Assembly: GCA_009781495.1 (NCBI GenBank)
Contig: WQYA01000016.1
Coordinates: 1 to 37,637, forward strand
Reading direction: 5' to 3'
Origin: Cystobacterineae bacterium
GTDB lineage: Bacteria; Myxococcota; Myxococcia; Myxococcales; Myxococcaceae
Length of the DNA: 37,637 bases
This document shows, in pieces, positions 14,934-23,098 of this stretch. Under the pieces are notes generated by a model that ran no database searches, was not told the DNA's origin, and worked only from the letters and a program-made list of their open reading frames with translations. The translations under genes and the position numbers were made by a program. Every line of letters starts with the position of its first letter. Position 1 is the stretch's first letter.

Positions 14934-17281
14934 TGCAAACACAACGCATCGAATACGATGACACCACGGTACGGCGCTTTATATGGGCGTCCATTCTTTT
15001 TGGTGTTGTCGGCATGTTGGTGGGGATTTTGGTTGCCTGCCAGCTGGTTTGGCCCGCGCTAAACTTTGGAATCCCCTTTACCGTATTTTCGCGGTTGCGG
15101 CCGCTGCACACAAACGCGGTTATTTTTGCGTTTGTGGGCAACATGCTTTTTGCAGGTATTTATTATTCCATTCAGCGTTTATTTAAGGCGCGTTTGGCTT
15201 CCAACTTTTTATCCAATCTGCATTTTTGGGGGTGGCAAGCCATCATTGCGGCAGCTGCCATCACCTTGCCTTTGGGGATTACGCAGGGCAAGGAATATGC
15301 GGAATTGGAATGGCCGATAGACTTGGCCGTCGTTGTCATTTGGGTGGTTTTCGCTCTCAACTTCTTTTGGACCATGGCCAAGCGCAACGAGAAGCAAATT
15401 TATGTTGCGGTTTGGTTCTACATCGCCACCATCGTCACCATTGCGGTGCTCTACATCACCAACAACCTGGCTCTGCCGTTGACGCTTGGCAAGTCCTATT
15501 CCATCTATGCCGGCGTACAAGATGCCTTGGTCCAATGGTGGTATGGCCATAACGCAGTGGCCTTCTTTCTAACGACCCCCATTTTGGGTATTATGTATTA
15601 TTTCCTCCCCAAAGCCGCGGAGCGCCCCGTCTATTCCTATAGGCTATCGGTGGTTCACTTTTGGGCCCTGGTTTTCATTTATATTTGGGCAGGTCCGCAC
15701 CATTTGCTTTATACCTCGCTTCCTGACTGGGCGCAGTCCTTGGGCATGTTGTTCAGCGTCATGCTGTGGGCGCCTTCTTGGGGTGGTATGTTGAACGGTT
15801 TGTTGACGTTGCGAGGCGCTTGGCACAAGTTGCGTGAAGACCCTGTGCTGAAGTTTCTTGTGGCGGGCGTCACCTTCTACGGCATGTCGACTTTTGAAGG
15901 TCCCTTGCTTTCCATCAAAACCGTCAACGGCCTTGCTCACTACACGGACTGGATTATTGGCCACGTGCACTCGGGTGCTTTGGGATGGAACGGTCTCATG
16001 GCTGCCGGCATGTTCTATTGGCTGGTGCCGAGGCTCTATGGCACGAAGCTGCATTCGGTGAAGGGAGCCGACTTGCATTTCTGGCTCGCGACCATCGGTA
16101 TTGTCCTCTATATGGTTTCCATGTGGATTTCGGGCGTCACGCAAGGGTTGATGTTGCGTGCGATGAACCCGGACGGCTCCTTGCTGCACCCTGAATTCCT
16201 TGAGACTTTGGCAGCCATTCAAATTCCTTATCTCGTCCGAGCTCTTGGTGGCGCCATGTATTTTACGGGCCTCATCATCATGTGCTGGAACCTTCTCAAA
16301 ACAGCATTGGCCGGCAAAGCTGTAACCACCACCATAGAGGTTGTGGTTGCACCCAAGCAGCCTGCGCCTGCGGGAGAGGGTTTGGTGGGCATCATTCTTG
16401 GGAGGCCGTTTGTTTTCTCAGGGATTATTCTCGTCTTTGTGTTGGCCATTGGTTTCATGACGAGCCCCTTGGCTGCCATGGCGCTCATGGGTGTCATCCT
16501 TCTGCTGTCGGTGGTTGCTTGGATTGTCAACACACGTGACAAGAAGGCAGGCAGAAAGTCATGGTTTGCCATTATTGAAGGGAATGCCGTTGCGTTTACG
16601 ACGATGACGCTGTTGGCCATTTTGATTGGAGGTGTGGCAGAGCTTTTGCCGACGCTGCTCATTCATCAAAGTTTGCCGAAGGATGCAGCCAAATATCAAC
16701 AGCCCTATACGGCATTGGAGCTTCAAGGCAGAGACGTCTATGTCCGAGAAGGTTGTTATCTCTGCCATTCGCAGCAAGTCAGGCCTTTCTTGGCGGAGAC
16801 GATGCGTTATGGCGAGCATTCACAGCTTGAAGAATTCGTTTATGATCATCCCTTCCAATGGGGCTCCAAGCGAACGGGGCCAGATCTTCACCGGGAAGGC
16901 GTCAAGCAGCGGCCGTCTTCTTGGCACTATAACCATATGATAGATCCACGTGCGACGAGCGAAGGCTCCAACATGCCTGCCTATCCTTGGTTGCTCAGCA
17001 ACAAGATTGACGCCAAGCTGGGTGAGAAGAAGCTGCGTCTCATGCAGAAGCTGAGTGTGCCCTACAGCAATGCGCAGATTGATTTTGCAGAGCAAGATCA
17101 GCAAGCTCAAGCTGAAGCCGTTCTCAAAGACATAGGCGCAGATGGCCTTGAGTGGAACAGCGAACTGGTTGCCCTCATCGCCTATTTGCAAAAAGTTGGG
17201 AAAAGCCAAGGTATTGCATTTGATGCGCCTTCTGTGAGAGCGGCAGGCACACCTGTGGGTATGCTTGAGGGAGGGCGTTAA
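14933..17281 (+). CDS. ccoNO: cbb3-type cytochrome c oxidase, fused subunits I and II (CcoN-CcoO)
   Basis: This 782-residue protein joins the catalytic heme-copper subunit CcoN to the mono-heme subunit CcoO. CcoN part: the low-spin heme b His lies in RLRPLHTNA, the CuB His in WWYGHNAV, the pair HH in YIWAGPHHLLY (the Tyr six residues before HH is the cbb3 cross-linked Tyr position), and the heme b3/b ligands in DWIIGHVHSG. Two extra hydrophobic helices (about 490-545) bridge to the CcoO part, which has one membrane anchor, the heme c motif CYLCH (608-612) and SNMPAYPW supplying the axial Met. It reduces O2 to water with high affinity and pumps protons in the inner membrane. The start at 14933 follows GGAGG and overlaps the ccoS stop. 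Such fusions are known from Bacteroidota and some other lineages. Confidence 0.96.
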   Translation: MQTQRIEYDDTTVRRFIWASILFGVVGMLVGILVACQLVWPALNFGIPFTVFSRLRPLHTNAVIFAFVGNMLFAGIYYSIQRLFKARLASNFLSNLHFWGWQAIIAAAAITLPLGITQGKEYAELEWPIDLAVVVIWVVFALNFFWTMAKRNEKQIYVAVWFYIATIVTIAVLYITNNLALPLTLGKSYSIYAGVQDALVQWWYGHNAVAFFLTTPILGIMYYFLPKAAERPVYSYRLSVVHFWALVFIYIWAGPHHLLYTSLPDWAQSLGMLFSVMLWAPSWGGMLNGLLTLRGAWHKLREDPVLKFLVAGVTFYGMSTFEGPLLSIKTVNGLAHYTDWIIGHVHSGALGWNGLMAAGMFYWLVPRLYGTKLHSVKGADLHFWLATIGIVLYMVSMWISGVTQGLMLRAMNPDGSLLHPEFLETLAAIQIPYLVRALGGAMYFTGLIIMCWNLLKTALAGKAVTTTIEVVVAPKQPAPAGEGLVGIILGRPFVFSGIILVFVLAIGFMTSPLAAMALMGVILLLSVVAWIVNTRDKKAGRKSWFAIIEGNAVAFTTMTLLAILIGGVAELLPTLLIHQSLPKDAAKYQQPYTALELQGRDVYVREGCYLCHSQQVRPFLAETMRYGEHSQLEEFVYDHPFQWGSKRTGPDLHREGVKQRPSSWHYNHMIDPRATSEGSNMPAYPWLLSNKIDAKLGEKKLRLMQKLSVPYSNAQIDFAEQDQQAQAEAVLKDIGADGLEWNSELVALIAYLQKVGKSQGIAFDAPSVRAAGTPVGMLEGGR

Positions 17282-17283
17282 CA

Positions 17284-17457
17284 ATGTCTAGGTATTTAGA
17301 AGGGATGGACTACACCAGTTTGCCTTTGATGGGGTTGCTTTTCTTCATTGGGGTTTTTCTGGCGGTTGTTGTGTCTGTCATGTTTGTTCACAAGAAGTCG
17401 GATTATATCCATGTGGCTTCTCTACCCTTGCAAGATAATGGTGAGGTTCAACAATGA
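17284..17457 (+). CDS. ccoQ: Small membrane subunit CcoQ of cbb3 oxidase
   Basis: This is a 57-residue protein reading MSRYLEGMDYTSLPLMGLLF at its start, then one hydrophobic helix (FFIGVFLAVVVSVMFV) and a polar tail. Size, single span and position between ccoNO and ccoP identify it as the CcoQ/FixQ-like subunit, which stabilises the interaction of CcoP with the core. It begins 2 bp after the ccoNO stop and its TGA overlaps the ccoP start (ATGA), so it is co-translated. Sequence conservation in this family is poor, so the call rests mostly on context. Confidence 0.8.
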   Translation: MSRYLEGMDYTSLPLMGLLFFIGVFLAVVVSVMFVHKKSDYIHVASLPLQDNGEVQQ

Positions 17458-18017
17458 GTGAAAATAACAGAGTTCACCACGTCTATGACGGGATTGAAGA
17501 AGAGGACAATCGTCTTCCCAATTGGTGGTTGGCCATTCTGATTGGGACCATCGTCTTTTCTTTTGGATATTGGTTTGTTTATGAGACAACCCAAAAACTT
17601 CCAAGCCCATTGGTTGCCTATGAGGCAGAGAAAGCGGCGAATGCAGCTGCTCAGGCAAAACTTGCTGCAGATACACCCCTGGGTGATGACTCACTTTGGG
17701 CGATGACCAAAGATGCAGACATGGTTGCTGCGGGCAAGAAAGTGTTCTCTCAAATTTGTGTTTCTTGTCATTTAGACAAAGCGCAAGGCTCCATAGGTCC
17801 CAACCTTACAGACAAATATTGGATTCATGGTTATGAGCCCATGAAAATCATTGAGGCTGTCACCAATGGTTTCCCTGAAAAAGGCATGGAAGCTTGGGGA
17901 GCACGTTTGGGAGCTGAAAGAGTGAAGCAAGTGGCTGTGTTTGTGTTGTCCATACGGAACACAAACGAGTCAGGGAAAGCGCCTGAAGGCGACATCATCG
18001 ATCCTGCAGGCAATTAG
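17454..18017 (+). CDS. ccoP: cbb3-type oxidase subunit III, mono-heme CcoP
   Basis: This is a 187-residue membrane-anchored cytochrome c subunit that feeds electrons to CcoO. The N-terminal segment VYDGIEEEDNRLPNWW is the hallmark CcoP start, followed by a membrane helix (LAILIGTIVFSFGYWFVY) and an Ala-rich linker. There is a single heme motif, CVSCH (102-106), with a GPNLTDKYWIHG stretch and the likely Met ligand in KGMEAWG. Classical proteobacterial CcoP is about 300 residues with two hemes, so this is the short one-heme form. It overlaps ccoQ by 4 bp and is followed by a strong terminator, marking the end of the operon. Confidence 0.93.
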   Translation: MSENNRVHHVYDGIEEEDNRLPNWWLAILIGTIVFSFGYWFVYETTQKLPSPLVAYEAEKAANAAAQAKLAADTPLGDDSLWAMTKDADMVAAGKKVFSQICVSCHLDKAQGSIGPNLTDKYWIHGYEPMKIIEAVTNGFPEKGMEAWGARLGAERVKQVAVFVLSIRNTNESGKAPEGDIIDPAGN

Positions 18018-18042
18018 TTCTTTCGTTGCTCTTCGTGTATAA

Positions 18043-18072
18043 AAAAGCGGCATGAAAACTCATGCCGCTTTT
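18043..18072 (+). terminator. Strong rho-independent terminator closing the cco operon
   Basis: A perfect 13-bp stem (AAAAGCGGCATGA at 18043-18055, TCATGCCGCTTTT at 18060-18072) has a 4-nt loop. The stem ends in T4 on one side and A-rich sequence on the other, so it could work in both directions. It lies 25 bp after the ccoP stop. Confidence 0.85.
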
Positions 18073-18099
18073 CACAGCGTGTTTCTTTTAAACTCACCG

Positions 18100-18176
18100 T
18101 TGAGCCGTGTTGAACCCTTCATATATTATAGAGATACCAACATACACCAACACATCGGTATGCATTTAAAAGCATA
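18100..18176 (+). promoter_or_regulatory. Candidate sigma-70 promoter and inverted repeat ahead of ccoG
   Basis: TTGAGC (18100-18105) and TATTAT (18124-18129) are separated by 18 bp; TATATT two bases earlier gives 16 bp. This AT-rich stretch lies between the operon terminator and ccoG, so a separate promoter is expected here. Downstream, TATGC (18159-18163) and GCATA (18172-18176) form an inverted repeat around 8 bp, extendable with a wobble pair, which may be an operator or leader hairpin. Confidence 0.45.
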
Positions 18177-18200
18177 TCAAAATATGGAGGTTTAAGGACC

Positions 18201-19691
18201 ATGCCTGAAGAAGAAAAAGCACCGACCATTATGTCTTCGATGCGGCCGGATGGTTCTCGCGTGGTCATCCGTACAGCCGATGTCAAAGGGCGTTATGTTT
18301 TTTGGCGCAGGGTTATATTTGCTTTATTGATAGGTTGTTATGTTGCAGGTCCGCTGGTCAACATCAACGGGAACCCGGCCGTATTTTTGGATGTTGCGCA
18401 GCGTCGGTTTTTTTTATTTGGCAACACCTTTAATGCTCAGGATTTTTGGATAGTCCTTCTTTTTGGGTTAACGTTTATTTTCACTATTTTGTTAATTACA
18501 GCCTGGAGGGGGAGGTTGTGGTGTGGTTGGGTTTGTCCGCAGACGGTTTTTTTAGAGGCCTTATTTCGTCCCATTGAGCGGCTGGTGGACGGCTCTCGGG
18601 AGAAAGCCCAAAAAGCGGCCCTACAACCATGGGGTATGGGCAAGGTTTTGAGGTTTATACTCAAGCATGCGCTTTATTTGTTGATGGCGGCCTTTGTTGC
18701 GCATGCTTCCGTTGCGCTTTTTGTCTCCGTCCCAGCCTATATCACCATGGTACAAGAAGGGCCTTTGGCACATTTGACGCCTTTCATATGGACGGCTGTG
18801 CTGACGGTTTTGTTTTTCTTCAACTTTGCATGGTTTCGCGAGCAATTTTGCGTGGTGCTTTGCCCCTATGGGCGCATGCAGTCCGTTTTGCACGACCAGG
18901 ACTCTGTGGTGATTTCCTATGACAGCAAGCGAGGCGAGCCCCGAGGCAAGCTGGTGAAGGCCAAGCCTGGGGAAGAAGCTCCCCAGCGAGGCGATTGTGT
19001 AGACTGCAAGCGGTGCATTTATGTATGCCCGACAGCGATGGACATACGCGGGGGCCTGCAGATGGAGTGTTTGGCTTGTGCGCAATGCATAGACGCTTGT
19101 GATGAAGTCATGAAGAAGCTGAACAAGCCCCAAGGACTCATTCGCTATGCTTCGCAACAGGAGTTGAGCACTGGGAAACGGCGTTTTTTGCGTCCACGCA
19201 TCTTCATTTATGCTGTTGCCATTTTGATTGCTTTTGGGGCTTTGAGTTTTTCTTTGGCAAAGCGTCAGTCTTTTGAAGTGTTGATGTTTAGGCCTTCGGG
19301 TTTTTCCCCTTGGATATTGGAAGGCTCCAAAATTTATAACCAATATGAATTGCATTTGGTGAACAAGCAGTCAACGGCTGCCACCTATCGCATTGAGGCG
19401 CGTTTTTTGGAGGGGGCGGAAGTTATTATAGGGCTTCCCAAGGTAGAGGCGGGCTATTTAGCCGAGGTAGAGCCTTTTTCAAGCGCCAGCATTCCTCTTC
19501 GTATTGGTGTTGAGCGTGAGCGTTTGAAAGAGATGCTTTATGGAAGTGAAGGTGAGGGCGAACGCAAGGACGCCATTCTCCCTGCAGTACGAGCGCGCAT
19601 TCAAAACCTTCAGACTCAAGAGCTCAAAGAGAGGAGCGCCCGTTTTCTTTCTCCGGGAAAATCTGCCTTGCAACCCAAAGAGAGAGACTGA
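18201..19691 (+). CDS. ccoG: cbb3 oxidase accessory iron-sulfur membrane protein (CcoG/RdxA/FixG)
   Basis: This is a 496-residue inner-membrane protein thought to reduce Cu(II) to Cu(I) for cbb3 oxidase assembly. It has about five membrane helices. WCGWVCPQTVFLE is typical of the first cytoplasmic side, FCVVLCPYGRMQSVL of the second. Two 4Fe-4S ferredoxin motifs follow, CVDCKRCIYVCP and CLACAQCIDACD. After the last helix (about 330-350) a periplasmic Ig-like domain forms the C-terminus, as in the family. GGAGG and a second AAGGA precede ATG 18201. No ccoH/FixH gene follows; instead the regulator at 19694 begins 2 bp after the stop, so both are probably one transcript. Confidence 0.94.
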   Translation: MPEEEKAPTIMSSMRPDGSRVVIRTADVKGRYVFWRRVIFALLIGCYVAGPLVNINGNPAVFLDVAQRRFFLFGNTFNAQDFWIVLLFGLTFIFTILLITAWRGRLWCGWVCPQTVFLEALFRPIERLVDGSREKAQKAALQPWGMGKVLRFILKHALYLLMAAFVAHASVALFVSVPAYITMVQEGPLAHLTPFIWTAVLTVLFFFNFAWFREQFCVVLCPYGRMQSVLHDQDSVVISYDSKRGEPRGKLVKAKPGEEAPQRGDCVDCKRCIYVCPTAMDIRGGLQMECLACAQCIDACDEVMKKLNKPQGLIRYASQQELSTGKRRFLRPRIFIYAVAILIAFGALSFSLAKRQSFEVLMFRPSGFSPWILEGSKIYNQYELHLVNKQSTAATYRIEARFLEGAEVIIGLPKVEAGYLAEVEPFSSASIPLRIGVERERLKEMLYGSEGEGERKDAILPAVRARIQNLQTQELKERSARFLSPGKSALQPKERD

Positions 19692-19693
19692 AC

Positions 19694-21118
19694 ATGCAAG
19701 CAGAGCGTCCGCGAAGAGCCCGCATTCTGGTGATAGATGATGAAGAAAATGCGCGCAAAGCTTTGCGAACCATTCTTCTCGAAGAGGGGTTTGATGTAGC
19801 GGAGGGGGCGGATGGGGAGGCGGGTTACCGCAAGCTTTTGGAGTTTGCGCCGGATGCGGTGTTGTGCGACGTGCGTATGCCCCATTTAGACGGCATTTCG
19901 CTGTTGCGGCGTTGTCGTGCCGAAGGGGTGGACACGCATTTTATTATGATGACGGCGTTTGGGAGTGTACAGGCGGCGGTGGAGGCGATGAGGGAGGGGG
20001 CGGAGAACTACCTCATTAAGCCTTTGGATGTGAATACGGTATTGGTTGTTTTGGAGAAGGCGCTGGAGAAGCGTGCTTTGCTTCGGGACAGGAGTTTGTT
20101 GCGCGAGCGTTTGCAGGAGCGCTACCGCTTCAAACACATTGTTGGGGACAGTCCGGAGTTGCGCTCGGTATTTGAGATGATTCGCCGAGCGGCGCCCACG
20201 CGGGCCACGGTGTTAATTTTGGGAGAGTCCGGGACAGGCAAGGAGCTGGTAGCGCATGCGATTCATGAGGAGTCGCCTCGCTGCGAAAAACCTTTTGTGA
20301 AAGTCAACTGTGCGGCCCTTTCAGAGACTTTGCTGGAGAGTGAGTTATTTGGGCACGAGAAGGGGAGTTTTACGGGGGCGCTAGGGCGCAGGGAGGGGAG
20401 GTTTGAGTTAGCGCATGACGGCACTTTATTTTTAGATGAGATAGGGGATGTTTCCCCTGCGTTGCAAATTAAGTTGCTAAGGGTTTTACAGCAGCAGGAG
20501 TTTGAGCGTGTAGGCGGTATGCAAACCCTAAAGGTAGATGTCCGTATTGTTGCGGCTACCAACAAGAATTTGGCTGAAGAGGTGCGGCAGGGAAAATTTC
20601 GGCAGGACTTATTTTATAGGTTGAATGTGGTGGCCGTCACTTTGCCGCCTTTGCGCAACCGCAAGTCCGACATTTCGGAGTTGGCGAGCCATTTTATAGA
20701 AAAGTTTTCGCAGATGTATGGCAAGAAAATTGGAGGGGTTTCTGCGTCGGCGTTGAACAGCCTTTTGGCCTATGACTGGCCCGGCAACGTACGCGAGCTT
20801 GGGAATGTCATTGAGCGTGCCGTGGTATTGGCGACCAACCATGCTGAAATAGGTTTAGAGGATTTACCTCCCACTTTACGTGGTCCGAACAGGGCAATAG
20901 GGGAGGGGAGGGGAGGGGCCCTTATTCCAGGGGCGACGCTTTATGAGATAGAGCGGGAGGCCATTTTAGGGACGCTGGAGATGGTAGGCGGCTCAACGGC
21001 GAGGGCTGCGGACATTTTGGGGATTAGCGTTAGAAAAATCCAATACCGGCTAAAGGAATATGCCGCTAAAACCCAAGGGGAAGCAGAAACCTTTTCTAGT
21101 CTGGTTTCGGCAAGCTGA
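19694..21118 (+). CDS. Sigma-54-dependent response regulator (NtrC/AtoC family)
   Basis: This is a 474-residue transcription activator. The receiver domain (about 9-122) is intact: acidic IDDEE, phospho-acceptor Asp in AVLCDVRMP, Thr in MMTAFGS, Lys in LIKP. The AAA+ domain (about 145-380) has Walker A GESGTGKE, the sigma-54-contacting loop GSFTGA (canonical GAFTGA with Ala to Ser), Walker B GTLFLDEIGD, and the arginine finger region FRQDLFYRLNV. The C-terminal Fis-type helix-turn-helix reads STARAADILGISVRKIQYRLKEY. It begins 2 bp after ccoG, and a candidate sigma-54 promoter precedes ccoI, so control of the cbb3 oxidase genes is the natural hypothesis. The convergent histidine kinase gene overlaps its end by 23 bp and may be its partner. 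Confidence 0.93.
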   Translation: MQAERPRRARILVIDDEENARKALRTILLEEGFDVAEGADGEAGYRKLLEFAPDAVLCDVRMPHLDGISLLRRCRAEGVDTHFIMMTAFGSVQAAVEAMREGAENYLIKPLDVNTVLVVLEKALEKRALLRDRSLLRERLQERYRFKHIVGDSPELRSVFEMIRRAAPTRATVLILGESGTGKELVAHAIHEESPRCEKPFVKVNCAALSETLLESELFGHEKGSFTGALGRREGRFELAHDGTLFLDEIGDVSPALQIKLLRVLQQQEFERVGGMQTLKVDVRIVAATNKNLAEEVRQGKFRQDLFYRLNVVAVTLPPLRNRKSDISELASHFIEKFSQMYGKKIGGVSASALNSLLAYDWPGNVRELGNVIERAVVLATNHAEIGLEDLPPTLRGPNRAIGEGRGGALIPGATLYEIEREAILGTLEMVGGSTARAADILGISVRKIQYRLKEYAAKTQGEAETFSSLVSAS

Positions 21119-22175
21119 CGGCAAAACAAGCCCCCCCCAGAGAAGAGGCGCGTACCTGAATATGGCCTCCGTGTTGGGTGACGATGGCGTGGGAAATGGG
21201 CAAGCCAAGGCCGGAGCCCTGTGCTTTTGTTGTGAAGAAGGGCTCAAAAATTCTGTCTTCTTCATTGTGGGGAATGCTGACGCCGCTGTCGTCGATGGAG
21301 ACCACCGCGAAGTTGTTTTCCGAGTGCATGGTGAGCAGACGGACGGTGCCGCCGGGGGGGGTTGCATCCAAAGCATTGAGTGTCAAATTCATAAACACTT
21401 GGTGGAGTTGGTCCGCATCTCCCAAGACGGAGACCGCCACGCAAGAGAACTCAAGGGCGATGTTGCGTTTTTGCGCTTCGGGTTGCAGCAAGGCGATGAC
21501 GCGTCCGACGACTTCGTCCAAGCGCAGGGGTTGTTTCTCAATGTCGCTTGGGCGAGCGAATTGCATGAAGCCGTCGAGGATGCGCTCCAAGCGGCGGATT
21601 TCGTCTTTAACCAGCGACAGAGGCTCCAAGAGGGCCGCCTGTTTGGACTTGGCCAGCTTTTGAATGCGGCGCTCCAACACCGCCAATTGCAAGGCGGCGC
21701 CATTGAGGGGGTTGCGGATTTCGTGGGAGAGGCCGGCCGTCAGCGTCCCCACGGCGGCGAGTTTTTCTGCGGTTTGGGCGCGTTTGGCCAGCTGTCTTTT
21801 TTCTTCTTGGGCGCGTACATGGCGCAAGGCGGTTTCGACGGCAGAAAGCAAGTCTTTGGTTGCGCAGGGTTTCACCAAATAGGCCCAAGCTCCCGAGCGC
21901 ACGGCTTGAGCTGCGGACTCAATGGAGGCGAAACCGGTGAGGAGAATAATTTCTGCGTGAGGGCTTTGTTGTTTCAGCTCTTGTGCCAGTGCTGTGCCGT
22001 TGCCATCCGGGAGCAGAAGGTTGACCAGAGCGATGTCCATCCACCTTTTGCCGATTTCCAAGGCTTGTTGGCAGGTGGAGGCGGAACGTACCAAATAGCC
22101 AAACTCGCGGAGGATGCCGCCGAGGTTATTCACCAAGGAGGGGTTGTCTTCCACCAATAGAATTCGTGCACTCAT
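21096..22175 (-). CDS. Receiver-histidine kinase hybrid with a phospho-acceptor-less receiver
   Basis: This is a 359-residue soluble protein. The N-terminal receiver domain (1-125) has acidic VEDN, Thr80 and K102 (LVKP), but the phospho-acceptor position is Asn52 (IALVNLLLPDGNG), so it should not be phosphorylated by the standard route. A HisKA dimerisation domain carries the phospho-His H151 in GLSHEIRNPLNG. The ATPase domain has an N-box LTLNALDAT, a degenerate G1 (DDSGVSIP, second Gly replaced by Ser), the F-box IFEPFFTTK and the G2 box GSGLGLPIS. There is no membrane segment, so it senses a cytoplasmic signal or partner. The start is taken at ATG 22175, where the receiver begins; a frame open to 22358 has no domain and runs into the divergent gene. 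It is tail-to-tail with the sigma-54 regulator, its likely target. Confidence 0.88.
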   Translation of the reverse strand: MSARILLVEDNPSLVNNLGGILREFGYLVRSASTCQQALEIGKRWMDIALVNLLLPDGNGTALAQELKQQSPHAEIILLTGFASIESAAQAVRSGAWAYLVKPCATKDLLSAVETALRHVRAQEEKRQLAKRAQTAEKLAAVGTLTAGLSHEIRNPLNGAALQLAVLERRIQKLAKSKQAALLEPLSLVKDEIRRLERILDGFMQFARPSDIEKQPLRLDEVVGRVIALLQPEAQKRNIALEFSCVAVSVLGDADQLHQVFMNLTLNALDATPPGGTVRLLTMHSENNFAVVSIDDSGVSIPHNEEDRIFEPFFTTKAQGSGLGLPISHAIVTQHGGHIQVRASSLGGACFAVSLPKPD

Positions 22176-22287
22176 ATGAGGAGGGGAATATTGGTTATGT
22201 GGAGTGGAACCCATTGGGAGGATACAGTCTAGCAAGTTTAGAAGAAGAGCCAAAGCCTGCTGTTGGTTTTGAGCTAAGCTAAGGGTT

Positions 22288-22887
22288 ATGCCGCAGGATA
22301 GAAAGCATTTCCGCATAGGGTTGATATTAGGGCTAGGGCTGTTGTTAGCCGCGGGCAAGCCCGTTGGGTGGGGGATAGACGTCCAGCGTTTGTTAGAGGA
22401 TGCGCGTTCGCAGATAGGGGTGACGAAAGGCTATGATGCTGCGTGGCGCAAGTTGAGTTACCCTGGGGGGGACGTCCCCCTGGAGACGGGGGTATGCACA
22501 GACGTTGTGATTCGTGCCTTGCGTCGGCAGAAGGTGGACTTGCAGCGTTTGGTACACGAGGACATGGTGGCGTATTTTTCACGTTATCCGCAGCGTTGGG
22601 GGGCCAAGCGTGCGGATTCCAGCATTGACCACCGGCGTGTTCCGAATGTACAGACTTTTTTAAAGCGCCGGGGTTTTGCCATAGCCACAGGGAAGTGTGC
22701 TGAGGACTTTTTGCCGGGGGACATTGTCACCTGGGACTTGGGCAGGGGCGTGGGGCACATAGGCATTGTTTCGGACAAAAAGGCTCCTGGTGGAACCCCT
22801 CTGGTGATTCACAACATTGGCTTTGGCGTACAGGAGGAGGACATGCTTTTTCTATTTAAGAGGACGGGGCACTACCGTTTATATTAA
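22288..22887 (+). CDS. DUF1287 family protein, exported
   Basis: This is a 199-residue protein. An N-terminal signal-like helix (RIGLILGLGLLLAAGKPVGW) is followed by the DUF1287 (YijF-type) domain: GVTKGYDAAWRKLSYPGGDV, TGVCTDVVIRALR, DLQRLVHEDM, SIDHRRVPNVQTFLKRRG, GDIVTWDLGRGVGHIGIVSD, VIHNIGFG and the terminal GHYRLY. The Cys in TGVC and the His in GHIGIV give the domain an NlpC/P60-like Cys-His look, and a peptidoglycan- or amide-related hydrolase activity has been suspected for such folds. No function is established that I know. AAGGG lies just before ATG 22288. It is transcribed divergently from the histidine kinase and upstream of dnaN. Confidence 0.85.
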   Translation: MPQDRKHFRIGLILGLGLLLAAGKPVGWGIDVQRLLEDARSQIGVTKGYDAAWRKLSYPGGDVPLETGVCTDVVIRALRRQKVDLQRLVHEDMVAYFSRYPQRWGAKRADSSIDHRRVPNVQTFLKRRGFAIATGKCAEDFLPGDIVTWDLGRGVGHIGIVSDKKAPGGTPLVIHNIGFGVQEEDMLFLFKRTGHYRLY

Positions 22888-23060
22888 AGGGGTTTATTTT
22901 CGCCTGGGGTGGGCTTAAAAAAAGATTCCCCTCCGGGGAGGGCTAGCGGCATAGCCGGGGGATAGTTGTATAAAACTCAGGGCTATAGGAGGGTAATAAA
23001 AACACTCCATGGGAGACACCCCCCCCGCCCGGAGGGCGAATAACCCCCCCCTTAACTGCC
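22888..23060. repeat. Dispersed GC-hairpin/A-tract repeats between the DUF1287 gene and dnaN
   Basis: The non-coding gap contains pieces of the terminal repeat family. TTTTCGCCTGGGG, then GGGCTTAAAAAAAGATTCCCC with a TCCCC/GGGGA hairpin (about 22921-22935), matches 8068-8095 and 37362-37400. Positions 23020-23037 hold the CGCCC-GGA-GGGCG hairpin also seen at 388-402. The first hairpin may terminate the upstream gene. No DnaA-box cluster is present although dnaN follows. Confidence 0.6.
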
Positions 23061-23098
23061 TCTTGCTCTACCCGTCTACTCAGGCTAGAGGCAACTCT

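Noticed and set aside
22888-23098. Replication origin next to dnaN
   Set aside because: No cluster of DnaA boxes or AT-rich unwinding region; the gap consists of dispersed GC hairpins. A lone box-like TAATCCACA near 32170 is not enough.
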